A DNA stretch of 64,000 nucleotides from Hyphomonadaceae bacterium UBA1849. GTDB taxonomy: Bacteria > Pseudomonadota > Alphaproteobacteria > Caulobacterales > Hyphomonadaceae. Numbering within the stretch: the stretch's first letter is position 1; the number at the start of each line of letters is the position of its first letter. Made by a program: the position numbers and the translations under genes. Location of the stretch: positions 1,307,567-1,371,566 of the forward strand of contig DDIN01000008.1 of NCBI GenBank assembly GCA_002338565.1, given 5' to 3'. The notes beneath the pieces are model-generated. The model worked only from the letters and a program-made list of their open reading frames with translations. It had not been told where the DNA came from and searched no databases. This document shows, piece by piece, positions 7,936 to 17,400 of this stretch.

Positions 7936-9212
7936 TGTCGCTGAAAGCATCTTTGGGCACTTTGGCGGCTTTCGTGGATGCCAGCTTGCGTCTCAACTCC
8001 GTAGCGTATCGCGATGAGCTGGAGGAAAGACAGGCGCGGCGGCTCGCGCGGTTCCTCAATGGTCCTGCGAGCAAAGTGCCTGCGTTTGCCGGATGTCGTG
8101 GGCTGCCTTTACGTGACTGGCCGACAATGGACAAAGCGCGGCTCATGACAGATTTCGCGCTCTATAACCGGCTCGGCATGACCACGGCTGAAGCATGGGC
8201 GCATTTTGAGAATGGCACTGCGCCTGAAGGGTACGCGGTTGGCGCGAGCACGGGCACCTCCGGAAATCGCGGTCTTTATGTTGTGTCGGAAGCGGAGCGC
8301 TATTGCTGGCTCGGGGTGATGTTATCGCGAGCCTTGCCAGATGTGCTGACCCGTCGCCACCGCGTTGCGGTCGTTCTGCCTGCCAATAGCCGTCTCTATG
8401 ATGCGGCGAATGAAAGCCGGCATCTGGCACTTCAATTCTTTGATCTGGCGCAGGGCATAGAGGCGCAGTTTGCGCCGTTAGAAGAATTTCGCCCGACCGT
8501 GATTGTGGCACCGCCCAAGTTCCTGCGGGCGCTTTCAGAAAGCGACACGAATATATTTCCGGATCGCATTTTCTCGGGCGCCGAAGTTCTGGATGATGAG
8601 GACAGGCAGATTGTCCAAAGCCGGTTCGGCGTGATCGTGCGCGAAATCTATATGGCGACCGAAGGTCTGTTTGCTGTCGGCTGTGAAAAGGGCTCGCTTC
8701 ATCTGATCGAAGACCACGTGCATTTCGAATTCGAGCCTATCGAAGGTTCTGACACTCTGGTCTCACCCTTGATCACTGATTTTTCGCGGACCACGCAAAT
8801 CATGGTCCGGTATCGCATGAACGATGTTCTGGAGCTGGCAAAACGCCCGTGCAATTGCGGGCGTCCACATCGCGTTATCAAGGCGGTCCATGGGCGATGT
8901 GATGACGTGTTTCAGCTAGTGTCCGGAGATGGCAGGAAGGTCAGGGTTACGCCGGATGTTATCCGAAATGCCATTATAGGAACGGATCGATCTATCAGGG
9001 ACTTTCGTATCGTTCAGACTGGCAGAAACGCTGTTCAGCTGACCTTGACGGCCGCGAATGCGCCTCGTCTCGCGGCTGCACGCGAGGCGCTGCAGGCGCT
9101 CTTTGCGTTCTGCGGTGCTGCACCCGAGGTTACGGCTCAAGCGGCCGATCTTATGCCGCCATCAGGTCATAAGCTTCGCCGGGTAAGCGTCGCGCCCGAG
9201 GCCCTGACATGA
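7935..9212 (+). CDS. CoF390-synthetase-like adenylate-forming enzyme
   Basis: A 425-residue member of the phenylacetate-CoA ligase/coenzyme F390 synthetase branch of adenylating enzymes. The P-loop-like ASTGTSGNRG is at 104-113, YMATEG at 239-244 (the A5-type motif) and YRMND at 293-297. A small Cys cluster, PCNCGRPH (305-312), resembles the zinc-binding turn of PaaK relatives. It probably activates a carboxylic acid as an acyl-adenylate; whether CoA, an amine or an intramolecular hydroxyl is the acceptor cannot be read from sequence. No coenzyme F420 genes are present, so a true F390 role is unlikely. It shares one base with the preceding gene and overlaps the next by 4. Confidence 0.82.
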   Translation: MSLKASLGTLAAFVDASLRLNSVAYRDELEERQARRLARFLNGPASKVPAFAGCRGLPLRDWPTMDKARLMTDFALYNRLGMTTAEAWAHFENGTAPEGYAVGASTGTSGNRGLYVVSEAERYCWLGVMLSRALPDVLTRRHRVAVVLPANSRLYDAANESRHLALQFFDLAQGIEAQFAPLEEFRPTVIVAPPKFLRALSESDTNIFPDRIFSGAEVLDDEDRQIVQSRFGVIVREIYMATEGLFAVGCEKGSLHLIEDHVHFEFEPIEGSDTLVSPLITDFSRTTQIMVRYRMNDVLELAKRPCNCGRPHRVIKAVHGRCDDVFQLVSGDGRKVRVTPDVIRNAIIGTDRSIRDFRIVQTGRNAVQLTLTAANAPRLAAAREALQALFAFCGAAPEVTAQAADLMPPSGHKLRRVSVAPEALT

Positions 9213-10480
9213 CGAAGGTCTCAATCCAGACATTGGGAAGCTTTGGCGATGTCATGCCTTTCGTGTCTGTCGCGCATTATCTGAAGGAGATGGGGGCAGA
9301 CGTCAGCATTCTCTCACCGTCCGATTATTCCGGGGCAATCGAAGCGCGCGGGATAAAGGCAAAGGCTGTAGAAGATTTTACGCTCGCCGCATGGGATAAA
9401 GAGGCCGAACAAAGGGGCACCTTAAAGAATCCGCTGAACTTCTTTCGCGACTGGGATGAAATGGTCGCGCCCTATGTTGATAGAACGGTGGAGGCGTCTC
9501 TCAAAGCCGCTGAAGGCGCGGACATTATTCTGGCCAATTCGATCTGCGCACCTGCGCAGATGGTTGCTGAGTATTACGACATTCCCTTCATCCTGAATGC
9601 ACACCAGCCTGCGATCAGCGCTACGCGAGTTTATCCCTGCGCTATGCTTTGGAAGCCGGGCATGCCCTCATTTCTGCACAAAGCGGGTTATGCGATGGTC
9701 TGGGGCGCGCAGCGTGCCATGGAGAAAGCGCTGAGCGGACACAGGCGTAAGCTGGGTTTGCGCGCGCCACATAATCTGGGCGCCTCACGCGGCAAGCCGC
9801 GCACTGATATGGTGCGGCTAACCACTGTCTCGCCGTTTCTCATCCCTGATGCTCCGTCCGATTGGCAGCCCTATGACGTGTTGAAGCCATACCCGTCACT
9901 TGTGCGCGGTGAAAGCGCCGTCTTGCCTCCGGGCGTTGAGGCCTTTCTGCAGGCTGGTGAACCGCCTGTGTTTATCGGCCTTGGCTCAATGGATGTTGAG
10001 GCCTACGCGTCAGACCTGCGCGTTATCCTTGATACCATCACGGGACGAGGCCGCAGGGCGATCCTTTCGGCAGGGCTCGCTAAAAAACTGGATGGCCCCG
10101 TAGGCGATCAACACTTCATCGTCGGCCAGGTGCCGCATGATCTCATATTTCCGCGATGCTCGGCGATCCTTCATCATGGCGGTGCTGGTACACTCGATAC
10201 GGCTCTGAGGGCGGGGGTGCCGCAGATCGTCATGCCACGACATCTTGATCAATTCTGGCATGCTGACGCGCTCTGGAAGAGCGGAGTAGCGCCAAAACTT
10301 CTAAAGCGCGGGCAGGTCGCTCACGCCGATATCGAAACGGCGCTCGCCTTCGCGCTTAGCGCAGAGGCCAGAGCATTCGCAAAACAGGTTGCAGAGCCAC
10401 TTCTCACCCGAAACGGAGCGAAAGAAATCGCTGAGTTTACACTTTCGAGAATAAGAAGCGGGCGGCAAAGCGCGAGATAA
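9209..10480 (+). CDS. GT1-family glycosyltransferase (UGT/RhlB-like)
   Basis: A 423-residue GT-B glycosyltransferase. The N-terminus IQTLGSFGDVMPFVSVA matches the acceptor-domain start of RhlB/vancomycin-type transferases. The C-terminal donor domain has FIGLGSM (255-261), HHGGAGT (322-328) and PRHLDQFWHA (343-352), the nucleotide-sugar signature. It would transfer a sugar from an activated donor onto a lipid or small-molecule acceptor, presumably the product of the four genes before it. No signal peptide or membrane segment is evident. It is the last gene of the run, and its 3' end overlaps the convergent DedA-type gene by 44 bases. Confidence 0.88.
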   Translation: MTKVSIQTLGSFGDVMPFVSVAHYLKEMGADVSILSPSDYSGAIEARGIKAKAVEDFTLAAWDKEAEQRGTLKNPLNFFRDWDEMVAPYVDRTVEASLKAAEGADIILANSICAPAQMVAEYYDIPFILNAHQPAISATRVYPCAMLWKPGMPSFLHKAGYAMVWGAQRAMEKALSGHRRKLGLRAPHNLGASRGKPRTDMVRLTTVSPFLIPDAPSDWQPYDVLKPYPSLVRGESAVLPPGVEAFLQAGEPPVFIGLGSMDVEAYASDLRVILDTITGRGRRAILSAGLAKKLDGPVGDQHFIVGQVPHDLIFPRCSAILHHGGAGTLDTALRAGVPQIVMPRHLDQFWHADALWKSGVAPKLLKRGQVAHADIETALAFALSAEARAFAKQVAEPLLTRNGAKEIAEFTLSRIRSGRQSAR

Positions 10481-11033
10481 GCGCTGTAAGAATGAAAAAA
10501 ATCTGACCGCCAATCAGGAGCGCCCATTTGTAGCGCTCGATGAAGCCGTCCACATCAAACCTGGTCTGGTCCGCGCCCCAGGCGGTTAAGTACCCCAGCG
10601 CCAGAAACATGCCCACACCAATGCCAACGCCCGCGAGAGAGCCAATCGCGAAACGGCGCCATGGCATACCGGCACCGCCGCAAATTGGCGGCATGAACCA
10701 GGCGACAGGGCCCATCAGACGAGAGCCTGCAACAGCTTTCACGCCATGCTTTCGAAGGAGGCTGCGCGTTTTGCGAAGTGCGGTCCGCCGCTGTTTGCCC
10801 GAACTTGCGAACCGTAGAAACCAGGGTTTCATTTGTCGGCCGATGAGAAAGCCAGTCTGATCTGCCAGATAGGCTCCGGCCAGAACAGCAATCACGCCCC
10901 GCCAGTCATTGTCGGTGTAGGCAAAGCCGCCGGCCATCAGGAAGAAAGCCTCTCCGAAGACGAAGAAGCAGGTCACTAACGTGGCGTCGAAAAACGCACC
11001 CAGGAATAGAATGAGGAGGATCGAAAGCGTCAT
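10437..11033 (-). CDS. DedA/VTT-family membrane protein
   Basis: A 198-residue integral membrane protein. It shows GEAFFLMAGGF near residue 27, ADQTGFLIGR near 56-65 and SRLMGPVAWFMPPICGG near 103-119, the pattern of the DedA/SNARE-associated (VTT) family. These proteins act in membrane homeostasis, several as undecaprenyl-phosphate or phospholipid translocases. It is transcribed towards the glycosyltransferase gene and overlaps it by 44 bases tail to tail. A role in exporting the cluster's lipid product is conceivable but rests only on position. Confidence 0.8.
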   Translation of the reverse strand: MTLSILLILFLGAFFDATLVTCFFVFGEAFFLMAGGFAYTDNDWRGVIAVLAGAYLADQTGFLIGRQMKPWFLRFASSGKQRRTALRKTRSLLRKHGVKAVAGSRLMGPVAWFMPPICGGAGMPWRRFAIGSLAGVGIGVGMFLALGYLTAWGADQTRFDVDGFIERYKWALLIGGQIFFILTALISRFAARFLFSKV

Positions 11034-11060
11034 GCCGTGTCAGCATAGAAAGCTTTCAGT

Positions 11061-11113
11061 GATCGCGCTATCGGCGATCTGCGACGGGCCATGACCTCTG
11101 TTGGTATGGCCCG
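11061..11113. terminator. Two consecutive hairpins between the lipoprotein and DedA-type genes
   Basis: GATCGC (11061-11066) pairs with GCGATC (11074-11079). CGGGCCAT (11085-11092) pairs with ATGGCCCG (11106-11113), and an inner ACC/GGT extends the second stem. They sit between the stop of the lipoprotein gene and the start of the DedA-type gene on the minus strand. There is no T run, so this could be a factor-dependent terminator, a processing site or a regulatory leader. Confidence 0.4.
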
Positions 11114-11126
11114 CCGAGAGCAGACT

Positions 11127-12041
11127 TTAGTTACCGAGTGCGAGCAATACTGCAGATGACGTCGCAGTGAGTGCAGCAGGGTTTGCGTCCATTGATTCGG
11201 GACGTTCCACGGTTGCGTAAGCTTCGCCCAGCTGTGCCAGCGCTGTATCGATCGCTGATGCAACCTCAGGAAGTTCGCTGCGAATAGCCGCTTCTTCTTC
11301 TGCGAATGCTGCTTTGGCCGCTTCATAGAAGCCGTAGCCGTCCAGATATGGTTCGAAGAAGTCTGACTGCAGCGCGTTTGTGTACATAACGGCGGCGCGG
11401 TCGATCTGGTCGGCAGCTACGCCAGCCTGAATGCGCGCTTCGGATGACCCGTCGTCTGGTGCTTTTTCAGCTGCAGCGCGGAGCGTCGCAATGATCTCGT
11501 CTGTGCGCTCTGAAATCTGTTCGTTTGTTTCGCCTTCAAAGACAGCTGAAGACGCATTCAGGAGAAGTTCGTCAAAGTTCTCAACGCCGCGCTGCTCCAG
11601 ATAAGGGCCGACATCAAAGAGAACTTCTGAAACCGGGTGTGCGAACATTTCGCCGGCTGCGTTTGTTTCACCGGCAATGTATGCATCGCGCGCAGCGATT
11701 ACGTGAGCTTCAGTGATCGCCAGTGCAGAACGGAATACGACAGGGTCCGTCGCAGCTTGCTGAACAGCAACGCCGCCTTCGCCTTCGCCGCCTTCACCTT
11801 CTCCACCGGCGCCTTCGCCCTCGCCGCCAGCACCTTCACCTTCACCGCCATCTGCAGCGGCGTAAGATGGTGCGCGTGCGGTTGTTGCCGCTTCACCGGC
11901 ATCAGTGGTGCTGACAGCGTTTTCACCTTGCTCGCCAGCCTCTCCGGCTTCACCTGAGTTTCCGCAGGCTGCGAGAAGTGTTGTGCCTGCGAGTGCAGCC
12001 GTCAGTCCGAGGCGTGTCCAACGTTTCGTGTCTGTTTTCAC
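11127..12041 (-). CDS. Glu/Gly-repeat lipoprotein, possibly iron-regulated
   Basis: A 304-residue lipoprotein with lipobox LLAAC (Cys26). Residues 65-90 are a low-complexity linker of GGEGEG units, strongly acidic. The remainder (about 95-304) is a helical domain with TEAHVIAARDAYIAGE and YEAAKAAFAEEEAAIRSEL. It loosely recalls EfeM/imelysin-like iron-associated helical proteins, but I see no firm HxxE metal motif and do not assign the family. It diverges from a PiuC-type iron oxygenase gene, and the shared region holds a Fur-box-like palindrome, so a role in envelope iron handling is a reasonable inference. Acidic repeats could bind cations. Confidence 0.8.
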   Translation of the reverse strand: MKTDTKRWTRLGLTAALAGTTLLAACGNSGEAGEAGEQGENAVSTTDAGEAATTARAPSYAAADGGEGEGAGGEGEGAGGEGEGGEGEGGVAVQQAATDPVVFRSALAITEAHVIAARDAYIAGETNAAGEMFAHPVSEVLFDVGPYLEQRGVENFDELLLNASSAVFEGETNEQISERTDEIIATLRAAAEKAPDDGSSEARIQAGVAADQIDRAAVMYTNALQSDFFEPYLDGYGFYEAAKAAFAEEEAAIRSELPEVASAIDTALAQLGEAYATVERPESMDANPAALTATSSAVLLALGN

Positions 12042-12103
12042 AGTAATCGTCCTTGCTAATCTCTGGCGAATTGCGTTTGTCGTGACATAAACCTAATGTA
12101 TCC

Positions 12104-12122
12104 AATAATGCAACTCATTATC
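12104..12122. promoter_or_regulatory. Fur-box-like operator between divergent genes
   Basis: The 19 bases AATAATGCAACTCATTATC agree with the classical Fur consensus at 15 of 19 positions, including both outer ATAATG/CATTATC arms. The site lies 62 bases from the lipoprotein start and 17 bases from the piuC start, so one bound repressor could control both. In alphaproteobacteria the binder could be Fur/Mur rather than a strict iron Fur. Confidence 0.65.
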
Positions 12123-12139
12123 ATAAATGAGGAGGTCTG

Positions 12140-12814
12140 ATGCCTATCACTATCGGGAATGTGCTGGACGAGGCGGACCTTGCCAGCGTTGCTGAACTCC
12201 TGCCGCAATTAATGTGGGCAGACGGCACGAAAACAGCAGGTGCTGTCGCGCGCGAAGTGAAGAGAAATCGTCAGGCTGATCTCTCTACGCGATCAGGCAC
12301 CAAGCTTCGCGAGCTAGTGCAGACTGCGCTTCGCACGCATCCGGTCGTGCAGGCCTTTGCCCGACCTGCAAAGTGGTCGCCGCTTATTGTCAGCCAGACG
12401 GGTGAGGGCGGAGGCTATGGCACGCACATCGATAACGCCTTTATGGGCGCTGGCGACAGCCGCGTGCGAACTGATCTCTCATTCACGCTCTTCCTCTCAG
12501 AGCCGGATGGCTATGAAGGCGGTGAGCTGAATATCGACATGGCCGGGATGACGCATTCGGTGAAAGGGGCGCGCGGGGATCTGGTGATTTATCCCTCCAC
12601 AACTCTGCATCAGGTCGCAGAGGTGACGCGCGGACGCCGTATTGTGTGTGTTGGCTGGATCCAGAGCCTTATTCGGTCTGGTGATCAGCGGGAAATTCTA
12701 TTCGATCTGGATAATCTCAAAGCGGAGCTTCTTGCGTCACATGACAAGAATTCGCCGGAACTTCTGACCTTATCCAAGACGCTCGCCAATCTCACCCGCA
12801 TGTGGGGAGAATAA
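12140..12814 (+). CDS. piuC: PiuC-type Fe(II)/2-oxoglutarate dioxygenase (PKHD hydroxylase)
   Basis: A 224-residue oxygenase of the PiuC/YbiX family, which is typically encoded with outer-membrane siderophore receptors and iron-regulated. The iron ligands fit THIDNAF (His and Asp of HxD) and the His in STTLHQVAEV, with the 2-oxoglutarate-binding Arg in TRGRR just after. GAGGAGG precedes the ATG. A Fur-like box is just upstream. No TonB-dependent receptor is adjacent here; the divergent partner is a lipoprotein instead. It ends just before a bidirectional terminator. Confidence 0.9.
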   Translation: MPITIGNVLDEADLASVAELLPQLMWADGTKTAGAVAREVKRNRQADLSTRSGTKLRELVQTALRTHPVVQAFARPAKWSPLIVSQTGEGGGYGTHIDNAFMGAGDSRVRTDLSFTLFLSEPDGYEGGELNIDMAGMTHSVKGARGDLVIYPSTTLHQVAEVTRGRRIVCVGWIQSLIRSGDQREILFDLDNLKAELLASHDKNSPELLTLSKTLANLTRMWGE

Positions 12815-12845
12815 AAAAAGCCCCGCTGTATGAGCGGGGCTTTTA
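12815..12845. terminator. Bidirectional terminator between piuC and sucB
   Basis: AAGCCCCGCT (12818-12827) pairs with AGCGGGGCTT (12833-12842), flanked by an A run on the left and a T run on the right. It can therefore end both convergent transcripts. Confidence 0.92.
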
Positions 12846-12864
12846 TTTTATCTTTTCAAGTCGC

Positions 12865-14397
12865 TTAGACGCCGAGAAGCATACGCTCAGGGTTTTCCAG
12901 AGCTTCCTTCACGCGAACGAGGAAGGTCACAGCTTCTTTGCCGTCAACGATGCGGTGGTCATAAGACAGGGCCAGATACATCATCGGACGGATCACAACT
13001 TCGCCATTGATCGCGACAGGACGCTGCTCGATGCGGTGCATGCCGAGAACGCCTGACTGAGGCGGGTTCAGGATCGGTGTAGACATCATAGAGCCGTAAA
13101 CACCGCCGTTAGAGATGGTGAATGAGCCGCCCTGCATGTCTTGCATAGTCAGCTGGCCATCACGTGCTTTGCGGCCATACTCGCCGATAGACGCTTCGAT
13201 GCCAGCCAGAGACAGCGCATCACAGTCACGGACAACCGGAACCACGAGGCCTTTTTCTGTGCCGACCGCGACACCGATGTCGTAGTAGTTTTTGTAGATG
13301 ACGTCTGTGCCATCGATCTCGGCGTTAACAGCCGGGATTTCTTGCAGAGCATTTACAACCGCTTTCACGAAGAAAGACATGAAGCCGAGTTTCACGCCGT
13401 GGCGCTTCTCGAAATTGTCTTTGTATGCTTTGCGCATTTCCATGATGTTGGTCATGTCCACGTCGTTGAACGTGGTGAGCATAGCTGCTGTGTCCTGCGC
13501 TTCTTTCAGACGACGTGCAATCGTCTGACGAAGGCGGGTCATTTTTACGCGTTCTTCGCGTGGGCCCGTTGCGCGTTGAATGCCGGACGTAGATGACATG
13601 GCAGGAGCTTCCGTAGGTTTCTTTTCTAGATAGGCGAGCGCGTCGCCTTTTGTGGCGCGGCCACCTTTGCCTGAACCCGGAATTTCTGCCGGGTTAACGC
13701 CGTTCTCCGCTGCAATGCGGCGAACAGATGGAGAGACCGGCGCGCCGCCCGATGGAGCTGCCGCAGGTGCAGATGCGGTTGGAGCCGGTGCAGATGCCGC
13801 AGGCGCTGCTGCAGGAGCTGCCGCACCGCCTTCGCCGCCAGATACGCGTGCGATCACAGTACCAATGCTGACGGTTTCGCCTTCAGCGACGAGGACCTCA
13901 GAGAGGACGCCATCGACGGGAGACGGAACTTCAACAGCAACTTTGTCTGTTTCGATTTCAACAAGGATATCGTCTTTGGAGATCGAGTCGCCAGGCTGTT
14001 TCAGCCATGAAGACAGCGTGCCCTCAGAGACGCTTTCACCCATCGCTGGAACTTCAACGTCAACCGTGTCACCAGAGCCGGAGGAGGCGGCCGGAGCGGC
14101 CGCTTCTTCTTTTGGGGCTTCAGCCTTCTCTTCTGCAGGAGCAGGTGCGGCCGCAGCGCCGTCGCCTGCGCCAACTTTACCGAGAAGCGCGCCAATGCCG
14201 ACCGTTTCGCCTTCAGCGGCAACGATTTCAGACAAAACACCGTCTTCCGGGGCTGCGACTTCGACAGAAACCTTATCGGTTTCCAGTTCGACAATCACTT
14301 CATCCTTGCTGACGGCATCGCCGGCTTTTTTGAGCCATGTTCCGACAGTTGCTTCGGAGACAGATTCGCCGAGCGTCGGGACAATAATATCAGTCAT
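12865..14397 (-). CDS. sucB: 2-oxoglutarate dehydrogenase E2 (dihydrolipoyl succinyltransferase), two lipoyl domains
   Basis: A 510-residue E2 of the 2-oxoglutarate dehydrogenase complex, longer than the roughly 400 residues usual for SucB. The extra length is a second lipoyl domain: Lys42 in ETDKVSVE and Lys152 in ETDKVAVE both sit in good lipoylation motifs. A subunit-binding domain follows (about 221-258), then the catalytic domain with LSYDHRIVDG (477-486, His481). It transfers the succinyl group to CoA. It lies 32 bases after sucA in the same direction. The double lipoyl arrangement is known from some E2s but is worth noting for an Odh-type one. Confidence 0.95.
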   Translation of the reverse strand: MTDIIVPTLGESVSEATVGTWLKKAGDAVSKDEVIVELETDKVSVEVAAPEDGVLSEIVAAEGETVGIGALLGKVGAGDGAAAAPAPAEEKAEAPKEEAAAPAASSGSGDTVDVEVPAMGESVSEGTLSSWLKQPGDSISKDDILVEIETDKVAVEVPSPVDGVLSEVLVAEGETVSIGTVIARVSGGEGGAAAPAAAPAASAPAPTASAPAAAPSGGAPVSPSVRRIAAENGVNPAEIPGSGKGGRATKGDALAYLEKKPTEAPAMSSTSGIQRATGPREERVKMTRLRQTIARRLKEAQDTAAMLTTFNDVDMTNIMEMRKAYKDNFEKRHGVKLGFMSFFVKAVVNALQEIPAVNAEIDGTDVIYKNYYDIGVAVGTEKGLVVPVVRDCDALSLAGIEASIGEYGRKARDGQLTMQDMQGGSFTISNGGVYGSMMSTPILNPPQSGVLGMHRIEQRPVAINGEVVIRPMMYLALSYDHRIVDGKEAVTFLVRVKEALENPERMLLGV

Positions 14398-14429
14398 TCG
14401 TACTGCTCTCTTTCCGGGGTTCTCGGCGC

Positions 14430-17400
14430 TCAGGCCGTTTCAAATGTTGTACAATTGCCGCTGTCGCCAAGGGCAGCGTCGATGAAGGAGTCGCGCTCGG
14501 CGACGTGTTTGGACATGAGGCCGGTTGCGGTAGACGCAGATGCCGGACGGCCAGCGTAAAGCGGACGTGTATGCTTCGCACCAACCTGCTCGAGACACCA
14601 TTCGATCTCGTCACGGATGAAGGTCCAGCCGCCCATATTGCGTGGCTCTTCCTGACACCAGACCATCTCGGCTTGCGGGAAGCGTTTCAGCTCCTGCATC
14701 AGAGATTTGCGAGGGACCGGATAGAACTGCTCGACGCGCATCAGATAGACATTGTCGGTGCCGCGTTTCTCACGTTCTTCGAACAGGTCGTAATAGACCT
14801 TACCGGAGCAGAGAACGACGCGTTTGATCTTGTCGTCGGATACAAGTTTCACTTCGCCGCCGCGACCCGGTGTTTCGGCATCATCCCACAGAACGCGGTG
14901 GAAAGATGACTCCGGACCGAGATCTGCGAGGGCAGAGGTCGCCAGTTTGTGACGCAGAAGCGATTTCGGCGTCATAATGATGAGCGGCTTACGGAAGTCG
15001 CGGTGAATCTGACGGCGCAGGGCGTGGAAATATTGGGCCGGTGTCGTCAGGTTGCAGACCTGCATATTATCTTCGGCCGACATTTGCAGGAAGCGCTCAA
15101 GGCGGGCTGAAGAGTGTTCTGGGCCCTGACCTTCATAGCCGTGTGGCAGAAGGCAGACGAGGCCGGACATACGAAGCCATTTACGTTCACCGGAAGAGAT
15201 GAACTGGTCGAAGAGGACCTGTGCGCCGTTTGCGAAGTCACCGAACTGGGCTTCCCATAGGGTGAGCGTATTTGGATCTGCGAGAGAGTAGCCATACTCA
15301 TAACCAAGGACAGCTTCCTCGGAGAGGAGGGAGTCGATGACTTCGTATTTCGCCTGATTCTCGCTAATATTATTCAGCGGCGTATACGGCTTCTCTGTTT
15401 TCTGGTCGACGACACGAGAGTGGCGCTGGGAGAATGTACCACGGCCTGAGTCCTGACCGGACAGACGGATCGGGAAACCTTCATCCAGAAGTGAGCCGAA
15501 TGCGAGGTGTTCCGCAGTTGCCCAATCAAGGCCTTCGCCGCTTTCAATCGCGTTCTTGCGGCCATCAATGACCCGCGCGAGCGTTTTGTGCGGTGTAATG
15601 CCTTCAGGGATCGTTGTGATCGCTGTGCCAATTCGCTTGAGCGTATCCATTTCGACGGCTGTGTTGCCGCGGCGCTCGTCGCCTTCAGGCAGACCGAGGC
15701 CGGACCATTTGCCGTCAAGCCAGTCAGCGCGGTCAGCTGAATATGTTTTGCCAGCTTCAAATTCGTCGTCGAGGAATTTGTCGAAGTCAGCATTCCACTG
15801 ATCAACTTCTTCGCGTGTAACGATGCCTTCGCCGATCAGGCGGTCAGCATAAAGCTTCTGAACCGGTGGGTGGCCTTTGATCTTCTTGTACATCAAAGGC
15901 TGAGTGAACATCGGTTCGTCGCCTTCATTGTGGCCGTAGCGACGGTAGCAGAACATGTCGATGACAACGTCCTTGCCGAACTTCTGGCGATACTCGGTCG
16001 CAACCTTCGCCGCGTAGACTACCGCTTCAGGGTCATCACCGTTCACGTGGAAAATCGGTGCTTCCACCATTTTCGCAACATCTGACGGGTATGGCGAAGA
16101 GCGCGAATATTTCGGGCTCGTTGTGAAGCCGATCTGGTTGTTCACGATGAAGTGGATCGTGCCGCCTGTGCGATAGCCGGCAAGACCAGAAAGCGCGAAG
16201 CATTCTGAAACCACACCCTGACCAGCAAACGCCGCATCGCCGTGGAGCAGGAGCGGCATAACCTGCGCGCGGCGGTTCTTAGCAGACTCGCGCTTCAGGA
16301 AGCTTTGTTTCGCACGGGATTTGCCCAGAACGACCGGGTTCACCGCTTCAAGGTGAGACGGGTTCGGTGTCAGGGACAGGTGAACATTGTGTCCGTCGAA
16401 TTTACGGTCGGAAGATGCACCGAGGTGATACTTCACGTCGCCGGAACCGAACTCGTCAGCGCCCTGAGACGAGCCGCCCTGGAATTCGTGGAAAATGATT
16501 TTGTACTGCTTGCCCATTACGGCAGCCAGAACGTTCAGACGGCCACGGTGTGGCATACCGAGAACGATTTCCTCAACGCCGAGTGCGCCGCCGCGTTTGA
16601 TGATCTGCTCAAGTGCAGGAACGGCAGCTTCACCTCCATCAAGACCGAAACGCTTTGTGCCCGGATAGCGCTTATGGAGGAATTGTTCGAACGCTTCGCC
16701 TTCGATCAATTTCTTCAGGATGGCGATTTTGCCTTCCTTGGTGAAGGCAACGCCTTTGTCCGGACCTTCAATGCGTTCCTGAAGCCAGGATTTTTCTTCC
16801 GGATCGGAAATGTGCATGAACTCGATGCCGACGGTTGAGCAGTAAGTCCGCTTGAGCACGTCGAGCATCTGACGGATGGAGGCGTATTCCATGCCCAGAT
16901 AGAAATCGATGAAGATCGGGCGATCCCACATATCCGGCGTGAAGCCGTAAGATTGCGGATCAAGTTCTGGCTGGTTGCCGAAATCATTGAGACGCAGCGG
17001 GTCCAGATCCGCTCCGAGGTGACCGCGCATACGATAAGCGCGGATCATCATGATCGCTTTGATTGATTCCTGAATGGAGCGCGCAACGTCCTGCGGATTT
17101 GCACTCGGGCCGGCGCGCTCTGTGATCTTCGCCGCAATTTGTGGCTCGTTCGCGGACCAGGAATAGTCAATTGCGTCAGTGTTTTCGTCGCGCTGTGTCA
17201 GCGGCCAGCTTGCTGGTGTCCAGCTCGGGCCATCTGCGGCTTTTGAGACGGGTTCTCCCGCATCGCCGAGGCTTTCGAAGAAACTACGCCATTGAGGAGG
17301 AACAGAATTCGGATCGCGATCGAATTTGGCCTGAAGCTGCTCAATGTATGAGGCGTTTCCACCGTAAAGAAACAGGGTTTCCAGCATCGCCGAATTTGCG

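Noticed and set aside
11770..11850. Short-period repeat that might suggest a CRISPR-like array
   Set aside because: It is an in-frame low-complexity Gly/Glu coding repeat with no unique spacers.
13652..14485. 277-codon plus-strand frame rich in Ala, Pro and Ser
   Set aside because: It is antisense to the lipoyl domains and Ala/Pro linkers of sucB; the composition is a by-product of that coding sequence and there is no ribosome site.
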